This document shows positions 49,315 to 60,230 of a DNA stretch of 64,000 nt, piece after piece. The notes under the pieces are model-generated. The model saw only the letters and a list, made by a program, of their open reading frames with translations, was not told the origin of the DNA and searched no databases. The position numbers and the translations under genes were made by a program. How positions within the stretch are numbered: the first letter of the stretch is position 1; each line of letters begins with the position of its first letter. The DNA is from Owenia fusiformis (lineage: Eukaryota > Annelida > Polychaeta > Sabellida > Oweniidae): positions 21,151,181 through 21,215,180 of the forward strand of contig CAIIXF020000010.1 of assembly GCA_903813345.2 (NCBI GenBank), read 5' to 3'.

Positions 49315-50098
49315 TATAAAACACACGTAGAAATGAATTTGAGTATTTAGATAAAGATATATTAGAAAATAGAAACCCTCAGGAGTGGATAAACCCCAAT
49401 AATACTTCTCCGTAATGTTGTTCAAAGTTGCAATTTGCACAAGGCATCCGTTTACAGCCAATATACAAGTACAACGATTGGGTTATCACGTTTATAAACT
49501 TACAAATAAAGACAAATACAATAGTTCGGTTTGACATTATCATTATTATAGAGCAATTAATCAATTATGAAATATCTAGAAGTAATTGTACTTCAATATA
49601 TCCTTATCCTGAGTTACATGTTAAGACAATTAAATATAAATTACTACATCAAAATTAGGGTTGACATGGCTTGTGTGTGTTTGACTCGATGCGACAGGTG
49701 AGACAATTGTAGAAATGAAAAATAAAGTAGAAGGTTGTCCCATTTAGCCCAAATTAGTCTCTTATGATGGTTTCTGCCGAATCTAGTTTAACCACTTTGC
49801 TTTCATTGTTTTTAAAATGTAACATAAATTTTCATTTATATGTTGTAAATATCTAAGCACATGTGCCAAAGGGAAAGGACCAAAAGTTTTAATGGAACTT
49901 AGCAAGACGAAAATCTAAGTGCATACCAGTCAAGAAAAACAACCCCATCCATATATCCCAAAACCTTGATCGAACATGAAAAGAAACAATTCGACATTTA
50001 AGAACAAAATTTGGCATTTTTCATAAATTTTGTAAGATTGGTTAAGAACTCAATAGGAATTGGAAGTGTGATTTATTTATTATGGTCATTCATATATA

Positions 50099-51132
50099 CT
50101 CCTCAAAAAATTAAGGACCAGCGGTTTTCCTCATAGGTTTACATGTTAACACCCATATTTGTTCTTTAAAGTGTCTTTCTAAGACTTAGAAGGAGAAATG
50201 TGAGATTTCGAGCCATAAGTCTCAAGAAAATGCTCTTACCTTTCTAGTAGGATGAGTCCAGGTGCCAAAAACAGCTGATCAAAGGATATATATCATTTTC
50301 TAATTGAAAATTTTTGTTGAGCCCTGCATTTTTAGCACTGTTTTGACAGGAAGTCATACCCAAAATGAAAACTGAATTAAACAACCTTTATCCTAAATGT
50401 AGATCAAAATACTTACTCAGACATGCAAAATGTTATTATTAGTAGTAATGCTGATCATTTTTAAGAAATTTAAGCATGTAAATAAGACTTTTTCGTCCAT
50501 GATTATATAGATAAAGAATTTCTTCCTTCAGGAAGCTTTGGCAGTTTGGTGTAGTGGTTAGAGCTTTGGGCTCAAACAGACTTTTATTCCAAAAGATCTG
50601 GGTTCAAATCCCTCCAGTGGAATATGTTTTTATTCTTTATTTTTGTTTTTTTTTCATTTTGATCCACAATATTTCTAAAATAAATTTTTATATATGGCAC
50701 CTAAACCATATTTAGTATTTCCAAAGGTTTTAATTTTTAGATGAAATCATAGAAAGTTACTTTAAGGTTTGCAAAATTCAATGTTATATCTCCATTACAA
50801 TTTGATGTCAAAATTGATGAATTTCATAAAATTTAACAAAAATGGCAAATCCGAATTATTGAATTTGAAATCATTAACATTTGTAAAACCTGGAAAATTA
50901 GATTATATTTTTGTTCAGTGGACAATATAGTAAATTTATTTGTCTCTTAAAATTTTATTTTTGAAAGCAATCGGATGGATGGATCGTTCCTCATATGACT
51001 TATGGCAACCCAACTATTTCCTATTGGTTTACATGGGGTCTGCCATTTTTGTTAAATTTAAACTCAAACAAATATAGGGGTTAACATGTAAACCAATAAG
51101 GAAAACACTGGTCCTCAACTTTTTTTGAGGAG
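50099..51132. mobile_element. Tc1/mariner-type TIR element, about 1.03 kb
   Basis: Ends are CTCCTCAAAAAATTAAGGAC and the complement of CTCCTCAAAAAAAGTTGAGG, with flanking TA. Inverted similarity continues about 75 bp (GGTTTACATGTTAACACC against the complement of GGGGTTAACATGTAAACC). No transposase frame. A tRNA-like sequence lies near its centre. Confidence 0.85.
50540..50621 (+). ncRNA. tRNA-like sequence with pol III A and B boxes, probably a SINE head or dead tRNA
   Basis: A box TGGTGTAGTGG (50547) and B box GGTTCAAATCC (50601) are clear. The 54-base spacing is about 10 longer than in ordinary tRNAs and matches a class II (long variable arm) layout. CTTTTATTCCAAAAG at 50581 could form that arm. 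T runs follow, starting at 50627. Acceptor and anticodon stems pair poorly, so a functional tRNA is unlikely. Confidence 0.55.
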
Positions 51133-51243
51133 TATAAATGACAAAAACTCAAATACTATAATGAGTCATTAAGACCACATTGTAAGCTTTTTTACACACC
51201 TCCGCCCTGCACCTCTGGTCTACACTCCTGCTCCACCAATATA

Positions 51244-52227
51244 CAGGGCGTATAAAAAACGCAACAAGTAGTTATCTCGTAAAATCACAAAACTAGTGAT
51301 GACTATATCAATTTCATTCAATGTACCATAAAGCCACGCCTCTCCTCTTTGCAATGATATGTCATTCATTCACATGTGATAATAGTTGGGTGAGAAATCC
51401 TTCCATTTGCACAGTGGGTCAAAATCGGCTCTGCACCAAGTTTTAGATATTGAAAAAATCAGTGCAAGGGCTAAGTGCCAATGGAAGTTCCTCTTACTTG
51501 AATTGTTGTGACTTTTTCTTTTGGAGTTATCTCAGGAGCATCTGTGCTCACAATTCCTCCACCAAATATTGCAAAACCTCGAAAAAGAATTGCCCATGGG
51601 CTGCTTTTCTCTGCTTTAACCCACAGATGACTCAGAGCTAAACCATGCATGACGTGGACAGATGAGCGCATCTTTGTGTGCAAGGAAGTGGTGGCAATTT
51701 GGAGGGGTATAGGATGTATTCTTGCAAGAGTATGAGTATGAACACTTTACTGTCTATGCCACACCTGTCACACCTTCTTCCAATAGACCCTATGCCCCTT
51801 GTACTGCAATGTTTAAAACTTCGGTCCGAGCTGAATTTTGCCACACTTTGCAAAATTAATGATTATTCGGCCAGAGATGACTCCCTGTGAATGAATGATA
51901 TTCCATTACAAAGAGGGGTAATTTGGCTTTTTGGTATATGGAATGAAAAGGATGCAGTCAGCATTGGTTTTATGTTTTCTTCCAATATTGCATCGGCCAT
52001 CGTACACTGACTTTTGCGATGTTTATAACTTGGCCCCAAGCTAATTTCGGCCCACTTTGAAAATATAATGATTACTCGCCCAACCATGACCAAATATCAA
52101 TGAATGGTATATCATTGCAAAGAGGAGACACATGACTTTATGGTGCATTGAAAGAAATCAATGTTGTTATCACTGGTTTTATGCTTTTTCGAGATAACAA
52201 TCTGTTGCGTTTTTTTGACACGCACTG
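51244..52227. mobile_element. TIR element, about 984 bp, TA target site
   Basis: Left end after TA: CAGGGCGTATAAAAAACGCA. Right end complement: CAGTGCGTGTCAAAAAAACG, then TA. Both continue to GTTATCTCG. A segment with ATTCAATG and TTTGCAATGATATG is present near 51330-51370, inverted near 52090-52150, and again near 51885-51935, so the long arms contain repeats of their own. No intact transposase frame. Confidence 0.8.
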
Positions 52228-52492
52228 TATTACTATTTTCCGTGAGCAATGTGTATTTTATGATAAAATATTTTTTAACATATATGCACATATTTGAAAC
52301 TTGGTTACAAAAAGAATGTAAGTTTGGGATTTGTAAAGTTGGTATTATTTTAGATGTTTTACGTCTTGAAAATAAAGTTCATGGTTTTCTGCAAAAGGGT
52401 ATCAAAGAACAATAGTTTTATTATTACAGATAGCTTCTATAATATCCAAACAATAAACCTTTTTTCATGTCAAAAACGACATCTTTGGAGAA

Positions 52493-52526
52493 CGGGTAAG
52501 AACTAGTTTGGTGTGATAGGGGGTTA
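52493..52526. mobile_element. solo Harbinger-like terminus
   Basis: AACGGGTAAGAACTAGTTTG then GTGTGATAGGGGG is the reverse complement of the left end of the element at 52604, followed by TTA. Only the terminus survives, 78 bp from the full copy. Confidence 0.75.
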
Positions 52527-52603
52527 TCTACACGTTATTTCCAAAGCGTCTTCTAATGAGACCGTCGGAGGGACAGTGGAGATTCTGGACTGCATCGCTT
52601 TAA

Positions 52604-53402
52604 CCCCCCTATCACACCAAACTAGTTCATACCCGTTCTTGCCAGTCCTACGAAAACGTCGTAAAACGGGCTCAATCTGGCTGTGGTCGGGAAATATGTC
52701 TAAAATAATTAGCTACTTCGTTCATAAACAGTCTTCAATACGTCCATCTCATTCGCAGTTCGTTCAGGTCGCACCACATCGGTGTGCAACGTCGTATAAC
52801 GCGTCCCTTAGTCTAGAAGGTCATCATGACATGACTACAGAACGGTATGGTCGCCATCGAATTTTGAATCGATTCAAAATTCTACATCACATTCCCCGTC
52901 CGGGAAAGTCCATGAAGTTCGTAAACAGACCGTAGAACGTTGTAGTTACGTTCATTCCGTTAGCACACAGTTTAAAACCAGTTTTGAAGAACCCAGTGGC
53001 AACTTGCTTGGTGTGATAGCTATATTTTTGCTAACTCATTGATAAATACGTTCTTAATCAGTTTTAACCCGTTTTCAATTAGTTCTACCTCGTTCTCAAT
53101 ACGTCCTCAGACAGTTCAAGTCGTTGTAAAAACGTCCCTAGCAGGATTGAAGTACGACGGTTCCGTTCGTAGTACGTCAACTTCGTTGTTAATAAGTTGT
53201 CACTCGTTCTAATTGTAGAACGTGACGACCAAGAGAACATTTTGAGCATGTTCTAAGTTCTAGAGGACCTATCCGTTCGAGTACGTTCGATGACGTTTGT
53301 AAATAGACCCCAAACGGTTCTAAGTACGTCCAGTCCGTTCGTACACAGTTGAAGCCTGTTTTCGAGAACCTAGTGAGAACTAGTTTGGTGTGATAGTAGG
53401 GT
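52604..53402. mobile_element. Harbinger-like MITE, copy 2, about 799 bp
   Basis: Same orientation as, and near-identical to, 3621-4417, including the internal duplicate of the right end (GCTTGGTGTGATAG near 53006-53020). Flanked by TAA on both sides, a 3-bp TWA duplication. No coding capacity. Confidence 0.85.
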
Positions 53403-54128
53403 AAGCGATACAACTGATTCTGTCCATCAAGCTCTAAAATGTCTGTTTTGTTTTGAATTATTCGAAATAAAAGAAGGCTTTTGAAAGATAAAACCAGAAT
53501 ACTAATCTTTATATTCTTACATATAGCTAGATCTTAATATAGTGCTTATCCATTCCAGTCTTCTCTTTACCTTCATCAACAAATTTAATCTAAAGTTTTT
53601 TTCAGATCAATTTATTTCAATTAGATTCAACATTTTGACAATTTTTATACAAGCTAAAATAGTACATTTATCATTATTATGTTAGCATAGCCTGATATAA
53701 GCAACACCACTGAAGATATTTAACAAGAAGAAACAGAAACAGTTAGTACTAAATACTAGCCTCGCGCCCCTAGGATATGACTGCTTCGATCACCAAAATT
53801 GAAAAAACAAACAAGTGCAGCTTTTGTATCAATTCTTTCCAGAATATATAACAATCCATATAATTCCATCTACGCCCGTATCCTGATACCTGATTCCTGA
53901 TACAATTAGATAATATAGATTTGAAGGTGATCGACCACAGTATGTATCGTGGCAATTTACCGGTCTCCTATTGTGTGAATGGGGCAATGTTTTTGTTTTC
54001 ACATTTAGTTATGTAGATTGTATATACATTTATAATAATCGCCATATTATAGATTTATAAAGTTATACAATGAAATCTACATGAGATATGTTTGTATTCC
54101 CTGTTGTATTGGAGATTTTTTGGAAAAT
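53403..54128. other. 3' flank of copy D
   Basis: AT-rich. The segment 53923-54128 is duplicated at 55366-55590 (see that entry). No exon seen. Confidence 0.45.
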
Positions 54129-55097
54129 CTATTCCACAGGTAGTCCAGCTTGTCTCCTAGCATCCTCCCATGCTCCCCGCAGAGCTTTTGGAACGCAAAT
54201 CTTTTTCTTCATGCATGCTTCACATAAACATTTGGTATTGCCCGGCCTCGTAGTGACATACATTGGCCGATTTGGCACCTGAAGGGGTAGATAGCATAAA
54301 CGATAACACAAAGTAATATTTAATTAACATTCGTCATATTATCTTGACACGAATCGTAAATTGTGGTTCATTATTATTTAGTTTATGCCCTCTCATTTAC
54401 CATGACTACGTCAAGTTTCAAGGAACTTAAAGGACAACAGTACATAAATCTGTGATCTGACCAACACATTTCACGTTCACCTTTCACCCTACCCCTCCCC
54501 CTCTGGGATGGCGGAGAGTTTCAGAGAGCTTTTAAAAGTATTGAGACCTTGACCGTGTTGTCTCCAAAAGTGTGACATAGATTGCCAGCAAGGATAGCCA
54601 TACGGAAGCCATAATTGACTAAAGTCGGGTGGCGATTACTAATTATAATCGTCGAGTTTCCCCTTTCTTTCTCCAATAGGGTAGTGAAATATAAAGTGAA
54701 ATATATGTTTTGACTCTCGACAAGAACTATGAATCCACTTGTCAAACCTTTGATACTCTTTGTACAAACAAACATACACGTACTTTAAGATCCCGAAATG
54801 ATGAAGTAGCAGGTATTAGTATCTTCACTAGTAGTTTACAACTTAAAAGGAATTTCATCAACAAGCTTAAAATACACATTACCGCTAAAACTGGATCATT
54901 AAACAGCATACAATCTCCACAACACAATGGATTGTTCTTTGGACAGGCGTTCATAACAATCTGGCAGGATCCTTTATCCCCGGGATTGAAAAACCCCCTG
55001 GGACAGATTCCAGTTGGTTCCGCGGGAGTAGGTCTGGGTGTCGTTGTGGTAGTAGTAGTCGTCGTCGTTGTTGTTGGTGGTTTAGTAGTTGGAACTT
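54129..55097 (-). pseudogene. VWA family copy D: only linker/Cys exon and tail exon found
   Basis: Exon 5 is 55097-54883 and exon 6 is 54278-54129, with splice sites and phases (1 in, 0 out) as in copies A-C and both frames open. Exon 5 encodes KPP, a run of 12 Thr, PRPTPAEPTG, then the Cys module (ICPRGFFNPGDKGSC, CPKNNPLCCGDC). The last part differs from CCGCDLxFWNQ of the other copies. Exon 6 encodes CLCEACMKKKIC and ends GLPVE. No signal-peptide or VWA exon was found between 55.1 kb and the spectrin-repeat exons at 58.8 kb. Either the 5' half was lost, or exon 5 is joined to unrecognised upstream exons, giving a VWA-less protein. It is the most diverged member. Confidence 0.7.
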
Positions 55098-55112
55098 CTA
55101 AAATTTTACAAT

Positions 55113-55770
55113 TTTAACGATACATGATTGAAACCGAATAAACCAATATGTTATCGTAATAGGAACAATATTTGATGAAAACGTAAATCAGTGGTACAAT
55201 GATGAAAACGTAAATAGGTTGTACAACTAAAACGTTAAGGTAAGACAAGAACACAAATGTGTACAACATGCCCCCACCAATGGGTGATCCTATATACTGC
55301 AAGTTTTTCATCCTGAATGCTTAACACTATCAGGTGAAAGGACAAGGTTTTAAGAAAATATAGAGTTGAAGGTGATCGACCGCAGTATGTATCATGCCTG
55401 GCAATTTACCGGTCTCTTATTGTGTGAGTGGGGCAATGTTTATTCTTTCATATATAGTTATGGAGCTTCTTTATACATTTATTCAATAATCGGCAGATTA
55501 TAGATTTCTAAAGGTATACAATGAAATCTATAACATATGAAATATATTCATTTGTATGCCCTGTTGTATTAGAGATTTTGTGGAAAATCTATTCCACGGG
55601 TAATTATAATCGTTGAAAATAAACCGATATGTTAATGAACTTTGTAGAGGAAGAAAACCAAATCGTTATACGAACAATATTTGATGAAAACGTGAATCAG
55701 TGGTACAATGATGAAAACGTAAATAGATTGTACAACTAAAACGTTAAGGTAACAAAACATGATCAAAACG
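55113..55770. repeat. tandem duplicate of copy D flanks with the exons deleted
   Basis: 55366-55605 matches 53923-54137, including the last codons of exon 6 (AATCTATTCCAC onwards). 55612-55770 matches 55113-55265 (CAATATTTGATGAAAACGT; GTACAACTAAAACGTTAAGG). The second copy therefore joins the end of exon 6 to the far side of exon 5, missing roughly 1 kb. Confidence 0.8.
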
Positions 55771-58762
55771 TAAATAAGCAGAACAATTGAAACATAATAA
55801 ATTTGTTTCACACCCTTTCATGTACGAAATAAAGAATATTATATAAATTAAAATGCAAAATATTTATGAAATGTAACTGATCAGATCATCATATTGAAAT
55901 ATGCAATATTACAATAAAGATATTTTTATACAGACAAACAGTTACCAAGATTGCATATGTGCCAATCATTCGATGTCTTTATCAAGATATAATAACTTCA
56001 TATCGATTACTTATAACACTATTAAGATAAGATGATCAGAGTAATAGTTAATATCAAAGTGATACGTTATCAAATGAAATACTAAGTATATTATTATAGA
56101 AGTAGCTTATGTCGACTAGAGGAAGCAATAAATGAGACAATCACTGGTCATCAAACAAACTATTTTGTTAGACTGATCTTCATTGCATGTTCAATTTGTG
56201 AGAAAGGGTCGATGGCAAACACTGACAGGACCCGGGTTTCTATAACACGTGCTAGAAACACGTACTAAAATAGTCTCGCAACCAGTGCTATTTACTGAAC
56301 GAAACGACACGAAAACCCCGGGACAGCGTCCTATCAGAGTATTTATGGATAGGACCCCCGTATGACCATGCTATCAGTTTGAATCTATCATTAACAAACT
56401 TATGTAACAGGCCCGTAGCCAGGACCCTCTACCATTGCCAAAAATGCTTTCAAAACCATGCAGTTTTCACCATTCTGAGCACTTTTTCAAATGGTTTTGG
56501 TCATTTTTGGGCCATTTCAAAAGTGAATCCCTTGGATTTTTTTAAAATCGACCCCCCCCCCCCGTCAAATGCCGGCTACATCCCAGATTTAAACTTAAAA
56601 CAATAAAATGCTGTATAAAACCCAGGGGATATATCATCCTCCGACTCATTTCTCCTGCATCCCTTGACCCGTACTTAAATAGTCTCGAAACCAGTGCTAT
56701 TTTAACTTTTGCCGGTAGAGGCGCCATAAACTGAACGAAATGCAAAACACTCTAAACCCGGGATGTAGCATCCTTTGGTATTCATGAATTGGATTAATTG
56801 CCCGACCTTTTACCTTTCTGTCAATTTGAATTCATGCCGATAAAGGCTCTCAAAATAGAATAAAATTTGTTCTCGAAATTCAAAGATGAATTGGCTATTG
56901 CAATTAGGAGTTGGAGTCCTTATGTGTTCAAGTTTACGTTTTCAAAGGTATTTGGGATTACAGATGTAGATGAGGTTTTAATTAATGTTATAATTTCTGA
57001 TAATAGCTGGCCTTGAACTTCATTGAAGTATTTGGAGTTGATGCTGTATTCAAGTCTGGATCAAATAAACTAATAAAGAAAGTTTGATGTACTGATTTAT
57101 TTATTTCTATTGCAAATAACTATTTACACATGCTATTTCAAGGTCAACCCATGTGACTATTCATTTTATCAAGCGATTTATAAAGTTTTATAATTATGCA
57201 TATACCTGTTGACTCACTTCAATCCTGAACATTAACAAATTTTATCTCCATTTCTGGATGTGGCTAATTCCTATTGTCCCTACTGTGGACTAGTGACAAT
57301 ATATATTTTGCAAAAGCCAAAAATGTATGCATTCAGTATTGAAACATCAAGTACATTGTACATCGATCACAAATAAAGACACATTTACATATATTCCAAT
57401 AAATTCAAATACTGTAAAACCTGTAAATAGTGAACACCTATTGAGCCACAAAAAGTGTTCACGATAGGTATTTTCTAACTAGAGGGGATTATATACAGGA
57501 GTCGATGTGAAATCTATCTAAAGTGGTGTGCACTAAAAGAGGTTTTACTGTAGTATATGAGATATAATAAAAAATGTAATACATATACCTGTAAACCATA
57601 TTATATCTAATGAGCGCACAATTCCAATGAGTGCAAATGTGACTTTCTTATTGAATTTTGTCTCAATATTAACACATTGATTTTGATTAACAGAACTGAT
57701 TGATATATTATAGTGAGTGATGATTTTCAACATGTTTAATGCAGATAAAAATAGTAGCTGTAGAGTATGAAAACCTAAGTGATCACAGCTAAAAGCATCA
57801 TCATCGATATTTTTCTCAATATCATACCCTTGAGTTGGCAATAACACCACAGAAAATGCACCGATTCAGGTATGTCCACATAAACTAAAATGCCTACATA
57901 ATGAATACTGCAATTACTGGTTAAATTTGACAAGAAAAAACAATTTCCACAACCCCATGATTAAATGTCAATGAAAGCCCTCAAAAACTAAAAAATACAA
58001 AACACCAGAACCGCTTAATGCTTCTTCAATTTTTGAATTTTTAGAAGAAATCCAATGTTTACCAACAACAGACGCCTTGTTATTCTCAGAGGCTCACTGT
58101 GCAAGAACCATTAATTGAATATCTTAAAGATCTTCCAAATGTAATGAGCTAACCAATCTCCAATTTTTATGTATGATAAATCCTGTATTGAAATAACAGT
58201 ATTCATATTTATTCGCCAAGTAGAAATCTTATACTCTCCACCATTTTTATTGGGGCACCAAAATTCATCCATTTAAGATTTCCCTTATTAAATGACTATA
58301 TGTACTTTACAAAGTTATTGCAAATGAATATCTTTACATGAAGTTAACAAGGCATTTCTACAAAAGATTGTTTGCACACATTCAGTGTAACCTTGTAACA
58401 AACACCGATTTCCATCTAAATAACACTCTGACAGAGACTATAAAAATGTATTAGCTATCAAGAGTGATATTTTTCACCAAATATATGTTTTCGTAAGTAC
58501 TATAAATTCAAATACTTCTGATCAATTTACTTTATAAATTCTACTAACCACTATTTCATCAATATTTCGATAGCTTGCGCACAACCAAAGCAGCAAGACA
58601 AAAGTATTTTCCTGTATACTACCAGGCCATTGTCCCAATGAACATTAAGATGATTTTGAAAAGGTGTACTTTTTGTAACACATAACAAACATGTAGAGAG
58701 CGTCTTCATCTGTAAACACAAAGCTTCAAAATCATCCCTGTCATACAGTTTTGTTATTATAC
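55771..58762. other. intergenic, no gene assigned
   Basis: Mostly AT-rich. 56408-56590 holds a GTAGCCAGGA/CCGGCTACAT element edge and a C run. The 101-aa minus frame at 57545-57850 was not recognised. No VWA exon could be found here. Confidence 0.4.
57412..57555. mobile_element. small MITE, about 144 bp
   Basis: TACTGTAAAACCT at the left pairs with AGGTTTTACTGTAGTA at the right. Inside, GTGAACACCTATTGAG and GTGTTCACGATAGG also pair. Confidence 0.55.
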
Positions 58763-58821
58763 CTCAACATCAAGCGATAGTTCTTCTGTTATCATGAACT
58801 GACAACCCCCGAGAGCCTCTT

Positions 58822-59680
58822 GCTGATGTTCTGACTCATGTTGTTGTAGAACCTGATGGTTTCTGACTCCTGTTGTTGTAGAATCTGGGAATATTCTGAC
58901 GCATGTTGTTGTAGAACCTGGGGATGCATTGCTCTGACTCATGTTGTAGAACCTGATGATGTTCTGACTCCGGTTGTTGTAGAACCTGATGATGTTCTGA
59001 CGCATGTTGTTGTAGAACCTGGGGATGCATTGCTCTGACTCATGTTGTAGAACCTGGGGATGTTCTGACTCATGTTGTAACCTGGGGATGTTCTGACTCA
59101 TGTTGTTGTAGAACCTGGTGATGGATATTCTGACTCATGTTGTTGTAGAACCTGATGATGTTCTGACTCATGTTGTTGTAGAACCTGATGATGTTTTGAC
59201 TCCTGTTGTTGTAGACACTATTGATGTTCTGACTCATGTTGTTGTAGACCCTGATGATGTTCTGACTCCTGTTGTTGTAGACACTGATGATGTTCTGACT
59301 CATGTTGTTGTAGAACCTGATGATGTTTTGACTCCTGTTGTTGTAGAACCTGATGATGTTTTGACTCCTGTTGTTGTAGAACCTGATAATGTTCTGACGC
59401 ATGTTGTTGTAGAACCTGATGATGTTTTTACTCATGTTGTTGTAGAACCTTGGGATGTTCTGACTCATGTTGTTGTAGAACCTGGTGATGGATGTTCTGA
59501 ATCAGGTTGTTGTAGAACCTGGGGATGTTCTGACTCATGTTGTTGTAGAACCTGATGATGTTCTGACTCATGTTGTAGCACCTCGGGATGTTCTGAATCA
59601 TGTTGTTGTAGAACCTGGGGATGTTCTGACTCATGTTGTAGAACCTGGGGATGTTCTGACTCATGTTGTAGAACCTACAA
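58822..59680. repeat. 33-bp minisatellite, about 26 units, in an intron
   Basis: The unit can be written GATGTTCTGACTCATGTTGT then TGTAGAACCTGAT, with 27-30-bp deletion variants. Because 33 is divisible by 3 and the unit lacks stops in some frames, both strands show long apparent open frames (VVVEPDDVLTH on +, SQNIIRFYNNM on -). The array abuts the putative exon at 58822. Confidence 0.93.
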
Positions 59681-59689
59681 TTCACAATT

Positions 59690-60230
59690 TACAACTAGAA
59701 ATTGGCAACTCCAAGGCGTAGGGAATCCCAACGAACATATATAAATCATGAACTGTACAGTCACAATGTAATATTTACCATCGCACTCTTCCCTTCAATA
59801 AATAGATCATTGTAGTATCATATCTCTAAGTTATGGCCTATTCCAGCCATTTTTAATTTTTTGAGGCAAGAATCAGAAAAACAATGCCATAATTGTGATC
59901 TACTCTAAAATGCCTTCAGCTTTAGTATAATATAGCCATACTTCTAAGATGAAGAAAATTGAAAAGGTTTAATGGTGATAAATATGATCTTAAACAATGC
60001 TGAATGACTTAGTTTTTAACATTTGTTTCGATTAACATTTTTGGCTCACCCTGTGCCTCAATTGTTTCTTATTTCAAGTCATATAAAGAGTTAGTTTAAA
60101 AATTGCATAAATTGTTGGACTCTGAGACATATCTTCAGTGTTTAATTGTTTTTCCTCAAAATCAGTGTTCAAATGCTCACTTAATAAACATCATTTCCCA
60201 ACTTTTTGGAATAAAGATACTCATTCTCAC
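59690..60230. other. intronic sequence with a decayed mariner-like terminus
   Basis: TTTTTGGCTCACCCTG at 60039-60054 resembles the right terminus of the mariner elements elsewhere, but no partner or TA flank is clear. Confidence 0.35.

Noticed and set aside
50540-50621. Functional tRNA-Leu gene
   Set aside because: The boxes are good, but acceptor and anticodon stems do not pair and the T stem has only three pairs.
54710-55117. 135-aa + frame
   Set aside because: Shadow of exon 5 of copy D on the minus strand; the poly-Val run is the antisense of the Thr linker.
57545-57850. 101-aa minus frame
   Set aside because: Begins at a GT site resembling a donor but shows no spectrin or VWA similarity; hydrophobic AT-rich reading typical of chance.
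59118-59555. 145-aa + frame (VVVEPDDVLTH repeats) and matching minus frames
   Set aside because: Open only because the 33-bp minisatellite unit is a multiple of 3; frames are open on both strands and there is no unique sequence, start context or splice context.
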